NCBI GenBank assembly: GCA_963402885.1
Contig: OY727099.1
Span: forward strand, 24,943,001-25,007,000
DNA length: 64,000 nt
Direction: 5' to 3'
From: Antedon bifida
Taxonomy: Eukaryota > Echinodermata > Crinoidea > Comatulida > Antedonidae
The notes beneath the pieces are model-generated. The model ran no database searches. It was not told where the DNA came from and saw nothing but the letters and a program-made list of their open reading frames with translations. Both the position numbers and the translations under genes were made by a program. Below, one piece after another: positions 57,335-64,000 of this stretch; position 1 is the stretch's first letter, and the number at the start of each line of letters is the position of its first letter.

Positions 57335-58980
57335 ATTCTAGCAACAGCGTATTTGTTGCGTAATGGTGCTCATTACCCTTGTTTACGCGCTTTTAGCTCC
57401 AATGTGAATTACCGACACTGACCGCTTTCATTAGCTATGATGCCAATTCTCCTCGACCTCTTAAACGTAATAATGTTGTTTACCTTATCCCTTAATGTAT
57501 ATGTCCATACACATAGACACCTGTATTCGTCAAAATTATGAAAATTACTTATAAACTCATAAATATAAATTTAGTTACTCATTAGTTTAGGTATTGCCAA
57601 AGGGTTCCTTACAGGTGGCCTTGATTAGAATTTTCTCTATATTAAATTATGAACCATGTATTTTATGATGGGGAGAAAAGGGAGAGAGGTAAAATCGTAG
57701 CAATTGATGATACAGTATGCAAAGATCAGTAAAGATGATTCCAAAAAATCCTCCCTTAATTGTGAGCAAGGGACAAGGCTGTAGAGGTATCCAGCATTAC
57801 TCTACCATGATGCTTCTAAGGCATGAGGAGAAACTAATACATAATTTTACCACCTGAATGAAAAATAATGCTTAAAAAAGGAACGATATTTCAACTCCAT
57901 AATGTTATCATTTACATGTTGGAATCAAAACATTCCTTTTCACATTTTATTTTAGATATTTATATGTACTCTCATTCGTAATGAAAGGTCCCTTTAAATC
58001 GATACTATTGATGTATCCTAGGGTAGTATGTTACGGAGGGAGTTAAGCTAGCTACTCAAAACACACAATATTTAACAGCACCCATGAGATAAATGTGAAA
58101 CATGTAATGCTCCATATATCCCCAAGGAAAAGCATTTTTTGTGATAATTTGAAAGTACAAATTGAGGTGTGGTGATCCGGTTAGACATTTTAAAACACAA
58201 TCAATAAACAGTTATTTAATAATTAAACAGAAACAATTGCATCAACAAATATTAATTAAGTAAAGCTTAGATCAACATAATTAAAAAACAGTTCCTAAAT
58301 TAAATTTGTATAATTACATAAGTATTTATGCAATTATTTTTTTTTTATATAAATTTTTTTTTTTTTTGTAGGAATAATAGGCCTATTGATGTTAATTTGT
58401 ATAGCCCATATAGATAGCACCAGTAATGCTCAGGATAGTTAAATATATATTACATACTTCAATTTGTATTTTTTAAATTTAAAATATAATTTCACAAGCA
58501 TAGAGAAACTGAAAAGCACCCAGTGTAATAATTAATAATAGAAATTAAATTAATTAGTTTATAAATAAACGAATACATTTTATTTAATCTAAACAAGAAA
58601 TATAATATATTGTACAAAATTATAATAATCACGTAATTCACATAAAACTTTTGAAAAGTTCAAACTTTGTTAGATGAATTAAACATCTATTTAAAAAAAA
58701 TCATACAAAAGTATTTCATTTGGGTACTTTGGCATGTCAAACCTTTTATATTTATTTCAAAGTTAATGTCCATTAAATAATAAAAATTTCAAGAAACGTT
58801 CCATCTTCATGTATAAAAATGTTTCAGTCATACTACGCACTGTCCATTTTAATATAAAACAAATTTCAAAAATAAAATGTTAAAAACGGAAATTAATGAA
58901 AGATGAAGTTAATATTCTATTATCACTGTTTTAAACTCCATTTTTTATCTATTTGTGGATGTTTACCGTAACCAATTTAA
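57335..58980. other. AT-rich intergenic sequence
   Basis: No gene. Poly-T runs near 58335-58370. TTAA at 58977-58980 is the target site of the next element. Confidence 0.5.
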
Positions 58981-59315
58981 AGATGTATTGTCCCCCAAAA
59001 ACATGAAAAATGAAGATTAATCAAATCAGACTTTAAATAGGACATTTTGCAGTTTTAAAAAAGCTATTCACTTCTGTAAAAAAACAAACACAAAACACAA
59101 AAGCAATAATTATTTCACTTGTAAAAAGACAAAAGAAACGGTTAATTTTAACCAAAAACCATTGTCTGACAATCAATTTAAGTATTTTCTGCTTTAAATT
59201 ACATTTTATTCAGGTAAATAATTTTTTTTTTAATAACAATATGTGACATTAAAATGGCATATTTAAAAAAAAAAAAAGGAGACAAATATTTTTTAGGGGA
59301 CAATACAGTATATCT
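58981..59315 (+). mobile_element. TTAA-type TIR element, complete
   Basis: Starts AGATGTATTGTCCCC and ends GGGGACAATACAGTATATCT, flanked on both sides by TTAA (58977-58980 and 59316-59319). The 335-bp interior has no transposase. TTAA duplication is typical of piggyBac-type elements, so this is probably a piggyBac-like MITE. Related copies end at 12487 and 60375. Confidence 0.75.
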
Positions 59316-60049
59316 TTAAGCATTTGAATTAAACAAAAATAATTAGATGGATTAATGATATCGATGGCAAAGAAAATGATGATACATTGTGCTGAGGTTG
59401 CTTCAGTTTACTGTTACTTAACCTAAAGGCCTAACAGCTGTCTTGGAATCTTATGGTATAAACTATGGGTTAAGGTGTGCCACAAAGTGCCTAAAAGGTA
59501 ATTGTTCTACCAAGTATAATATGTTATAATACGACACACCTCCGCAAAATGTACACCTCAGGAATGCGAGTTAAAATAATTATATCACCAACATTTTTTC
59601 AAATTCAAACAACCCTGAAAGCATGTGAGTGATATGTTGCTTTGATGTTATTTTATTTATTCTTAAAACACAACCACAGTGAAAATTGAATGTAACGATC
59701 ATGTTGGACTTTACTTCACTTAGTCAAACACACTAGCCGTGATGAAGTTTGATATCTTAAGTACCCTTTTTAACTCTGGCTGAATTTTGAACGATATTTT
59801 TATGAAGTAAAATGTTACAGGAAACGACTCTACTACCGAATTGAATTCCACGATACCTAATTAATTCAAACTGATAACGAATAAAAAAAAATTCAATATG
59901 AAACAGAAATTGAATTGTGATTTTAATATGCATTCCTCGTAGTAAAGTACCTGAACATCAGCAGGTAATAGGAAACAGTATGCGTGCATAGGAAACAAGG
60001 TGTTCAGGTTTTAACTATAGAGGGTGCACTTATACCTTTTCAGGTTATA
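59316..60049. other. Intergenic sequence with a small inverted repeat
   Basis: CCTGAACATC near 59950 and GGTGTTCAGG near 60000 form a small stem. No gene. Confidence 0.45.
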
Positions 60050-60375
60050 AAACCTTAAAACTCAAGTTCATTAGTGGACCTTCCATAATAATAAACATTT
60101 ATAAAAATAGGCTTTGAATAGCTGGCAATTTTGCAGTTAAATAAAGTTATTCACTTCAAAGTCCATATAAAAAAAAACTAGATTTCACTTACAGACAAAA
60201 TAAACGGTTATTTTTAACCAAAACCCCATTGTCTGACAGACAATTTAATTATTTTTTGCTTTAAATTACAGATTTTCGGGGAAAATGTTTGTTTTAGATC
60301 AAAATTTTGGTTAAAGTAAATAACTATTATGTGACATTAAAATGGCATATTAAAAAAAAAATAGATAATATATCT
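60050..60375 (+). mobile_element. TTAA-type TIR element, left end unclear
   Basis: Interior matches 58981-59315 (AAACGGTTA, CCATTGTCTGACAG, ATGTGACATTAAAATGGCAT), ending AATATATCT followed by TTAA at 60376-60379. The left terminus does not match well, so the start is approximate. Confidence 0.6.
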
Positions 60376-60379
60376 TTAA

Positions 60380-63300
60380 AACAACTTTGCAAATGAGGAG
60401 TTTTTTCACCAAAACCATAAGAAAAATATTTGGACAAATTGAATATTCAATATCATTGAAAAGGCCATCATTTATGCTATAAAACTATATATATAAAGGA
60501 TGAGTAAATAAATGTGAATTGAATTGAATTGAACTGATTTGCTTGAAAAACAAAGAAATAATGTGCTATATAATTTGAAATAAGGTATTTAAAAACAAAT
60601 TATGCAAATTAATGCAAAAGACAAAGTAAAATATAAATAGGAAAATATTCGTAAAGAGAACAATTAGTTTAAAAAGTGAAATTATTCACAATTATTGTTA
60701 CACAATTACAGAAATAATTGTATAAATATATTCATATGAGTGGTGAATTCCTAAAAGGCAATAATTACTGTATAATTCACACAGTGAGATGATTGAAAAA
60801 TGTATATAAATTGCGCTACACTCTACAAAGCAATGTACATTTATTGTTTGACTGTTTAAACTTTAATATCAAACTAAATATTCATTCATTTTTCTGCATT
60901 TATTTCATAGTTGAGTACTAATAATTATTTTATACTCATATACAATTTCATTCTAAGTTGTAATTTCAAGTTTGTAATTGCCATTTTTTTTCCTTTTTTT
61001 AAAGTGGGGGAGTTTACTGAAAAAAAAGTTTCAAGTAATTTTCATCAAGACACATTAAAATGGGAAAATACTAGCTTAATTTTTTCCTTCTATTTAAATC
61101 AAATGCATCTTGAAGATATCTGACTGTGAAACAGTTTGTTAAAGTATTTTTTATTTTTTGCAAAAATGAAAATAATCTTAGGTGACATTTACCACTGAAC
61201 AAAAGAAACATAGCACAAGAAAACAAATTGAAAAGACCAACTTATTAAAACCATCTAGATTACTATGGAATAAAATTTGGCCAACTTTATAGAAAAAACT
61301 TTTCCAGACTCAGTATCTTATATTTCATAGTAGCTTGTATTTCCTCCATGCTTCTTGTTAGTTTTACATTTTTTTTTAGGTTTTGAGGGTTATTTTATTT
61401 ATTTATTCTTTCTTTATTCTGCAGGCACTTTCAGTACTAGTTCACTGATTTCCAAAGTGGTACAGTAATTGGAAATATCATAACAAACATAATAAAGTAA
61501 AGGCAAAGAGTAATCAAAATAACAAATAAAGAAAATATACATTAAAAATAGAAATCAATGTTAGTTATGAGTCTCCCACTACCAACACGCTAATTTACAA
61601 CTACAATATTTTTATATTTCTAGATGCCCGGAAAGTTGAAAAGTTCCAAAGTGGAATGCGTACTTACATTTTATCAGTGCCTTATCTCAGCATCTTCATT
61701 GCTCAGTCAACAATCAGTTTCTTGATACAAAACCTTTAGAATAAAATACAAACAACAAATAAGAAGTTAGTGAACAACAAGCTTGGTTATCCAGCAAATC
61801 CTCATCTTGCATTCCTATGGATTTTCTGCCAAGGTTCTCTTAAGCCCATCTCATATTTGTACTTAAGTAAATTCATCATTCTCTCATTAAATTCAATTCT
61901 CTCATTTTTTAAATGCACATTTTGTCTGTGCTCGTTCAATGCACAATTTTAAGACTTTGGCTTCAGTTTAAGTACGGTACTTTAAGGATGTGCTCTCCTC
62001 TTAATTGGCATCACCGATACATCAAAGGTGACACAAAAAATTGAATAAAAATCAGTTAATTATCTTAACATTTTCTACTGTTTAATAAAATAAATTGGCC
62101 ACCAGAGAATCAGAAAAAAAAATATAAAATACAAATTATTTTAGCAGTTCTAGTAAAAAAAGACATTTTAAAATGTTATAGTAGTGTTATTTTTGCTGTT
62201 CACTTATCTAACTACATAACACTTCCCTATTCTTGTTTTACCTAAGATTTTGTTAAAATACTCTGAATGGATATAAACTTAAAATAGTACAATACTGGAC
62301 ACCCTTTGTGCAAGTAAAACTGGACATCCTTTGGGCCAGCTCAAAATGTCCAGTTTATTTCTTGTATTGAATGTATTTGCTATTTTTTCCTCTATGGTAT
62401 TTGACATTATTTTTGGACCTTTCTAATTTTGAGACATTTTTTTTTCTGATATTCAGAAAGTTCGCTTATTGGTATAGTTAACCATTATACCATAATCATA
62501 GCTGTGTTTAAGTTTGAATAAAAATGGTTGAAGGTTGAAGAACAAAGTTACAGAAACGCGTTACTCTACGATGCGTAAGGAGACCACAACAAACATTATC
62601 ATTTGTTATATGGAGCAAGTATTATGAAAAAAACACCAATGACACTCATATGTGACCGAGATTTGATTTTAATTTCCAATATACAAGTGTAAAAATTGTA
62701 TGAACTTGGTTGTAACCTAGTTTGTCATGTAATATTAACAATTTGTTCAAAGAGAAAGCAACACTTAATGTTTACACTCAGTTGAGAATGACTCTTTAGC
62801 CTTGTACCCAATGCACATAGCAACAATTGCAAGCTGGCGATATGTGTGTTAATAGATGCTCAGAGATGTTGCCGCATTCCCAGGGATAAATTTGGAGAAT
62901 TCTCAACATCGTTATAATTTCCATGTATGCTTAATTTCTTCACATTCCTACAAATTTGCCGCAAAGACGAAGAAGAAAAAATGAAGATAGCGTCCGATGG
63001 GAATTGAACTATAGGTTGTAACTTAAATTCTTTTTTAAGGCAGAGATATGAATTACTAGCTTAATGTACAATAGCACAGTTATGCTATATTTATATTATG
63101 TATTTGGTGGAAATATGTGAACTACAAATACATGTTTGCAGATTAATTAACATAATAACTTGCAAAATCTCCAAATTTATCAATAATTTTAAAAAAATTT
63201 CAAAATCTAAACAATGATATTTTAAAACTTTCTCAAGAACATGGATTCTTATCAATGTTTAATATATTAAATCATTTTTATTATTTCATTTAAACTTGGT

Positions 63301-63772
63301 TTACCTTTTTAATAAATTATCTTTGGAACAGAAAAACCAAATAAAATGATAAATAAATTACAAAACCAACAGTGGTTTCAAAACCGATATTATCATCTCT
63401 CTCTCTCATTTATCTCTAGGTTTTTATACATTTGGTTTAAATATATCTGATTATTACAAATTTTAATTCAAAAATTATTCCAATATGAAAATAACAAAAG
63501 CTTATCTTCATAATTCTATGCTATGATTGTGCGCTAAATATTTAATTAAGCGCAATGCAATTTTACAATCAGATTTGACGTATATTGCGAGTTTAGTAGA
63601 TGTATAGGTATTCTGAATTTGTGGATTTAATTAATTATGCCATTTATTCTAGGTCAGCACAAGTTCATAAAGGTGTGCTACCTAGCGAGGGCAGCACACA
63701 ACCAAACTTTTATTGAAGACATAGTAATTATTAGTAACAGACAAATTATTGTTGTTAACTATTTGTAAAGTT
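60380..63772. other. AT-rich intergenic sequence with retroposon tails
   Basis: 60484-60540 has AATAAATGTGAATTGAATTG, a LINE-type tail with GAATT reiteration. 62400-62545 ends GTTTGAATAAAAATGGTTG and GAAGGTTGAAG, another tail-like end. No gene; short frames at 60911-61123 and 61770-61952 have no domain. Confidence 0.45.
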
Positions 63773-64000
63773 GTTAATATTTAAATTGAATTGAAAATTT
63801 TAAAAAGACAATGATGGGTATATGGGTTACAATTTCAATTTGTAAAATTTGTATTCTTTTTGCCATTTATACCATAAACTAATAAAAAATGAAAAATCCT
63901 AAAGAAAAACTAGAATTATAGGTGATCATTTTATAATTGTTATGACATTTAAATTGAATTGAAATTTTAAAAAGACAATGATGGGTATGGGTTACAATTT
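63773..64000 (+). repeat. Direct repeat, about 169-bp period, runs off the window
   Basis: TTTAAATTGAATTGAAA...TTTTAAAAAGACAATGATGG and GGGTTACAATTT occur at 63780-63840 and again at 63949-64000. The second copy is cut by the window end, so an array may continue. Confidence 0.7.

Overview
The window is eukaryotic and strongly AT-rich (by eye about two thirds A+T or more). It holds spliced exons on the minus strand and a heavy load of short dispersed repeats. The only gene recognised with confidence is a SoxD-family transcription factor (the Sox5/Sox6/Sox13 group), transcribed right to left and cut by the left edge. A single SoxD locus with large introns, plus the character of the MITEs and retroposon tails, suggests a marine invertebrate deuterostome such as an echinoderm. 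That assignment is inference and no species is claimed.

SoxD layout: a large 5' coding exon (3753-4926, minus) encodes an acidic N-terminus, a glutamine-rich leucine-zipper coiled coil and a PLNLS CtBP-type motif. After a 3.2-kb intron the next exon (360-520, minus) continues in matching splice phase and carries the conserved EKEK block that precedes the HMG box in SoxD proteins. The HMG-box exons lie beyond position 1. The start codon exon begins only 9 nt upstream of the ATG, with an in-frame stop in those 9 nt, so at least one non-coding 5' exon must lie to the right. Candidates are a GC-richer segment ending in a donor at 5337, a 56-bp minus-strand segment with strong splice signals at 33683-33738, and a minus-strand segment ending in a strong donor at 50612.

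Rightward of about 5.8 kb, some 58 kb has no convincing protein-coding gene. It is a gene desert filled with (1) about 13 copies of one palindromic MITE family, many carrying perfect CArG (SRF-site) sequences, one of which (19001-19317) has expanded into a 12-unit, 21-bp array of CArG-like sites; (2) a second TIR family with TTAA target sites; (3) minisatellites and tandem duplications (14.97, 26.1, 31.7, 40.7, 44.9, 45.9, 46.9, 54.6-55.7, 57.1 and 63.8 kb); (4) trinucleotide-rich simple repeats that create false ORFs (11.3 and 22.3 kb); (5) tRNA-derived SINE-like units and LINE-type 3' tails.

Between the repeats are islands of higher-complexity, CpG-containing sequence that look like candidate cis-regulatory elements. 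Three contain perfect inverted pairs of Sox core sites (AACAAT...ATTGTT), two of them with the same 7-bp spacing, and a fourth island has a one-mismatch version. A reasonable reading, as inference, is that this is the 5' regulatory landscape of a developmental SoxD gene, possibly with auto- or cross-regulation by Sox proteins, and with MITE-borne CArG sites scattered through it.
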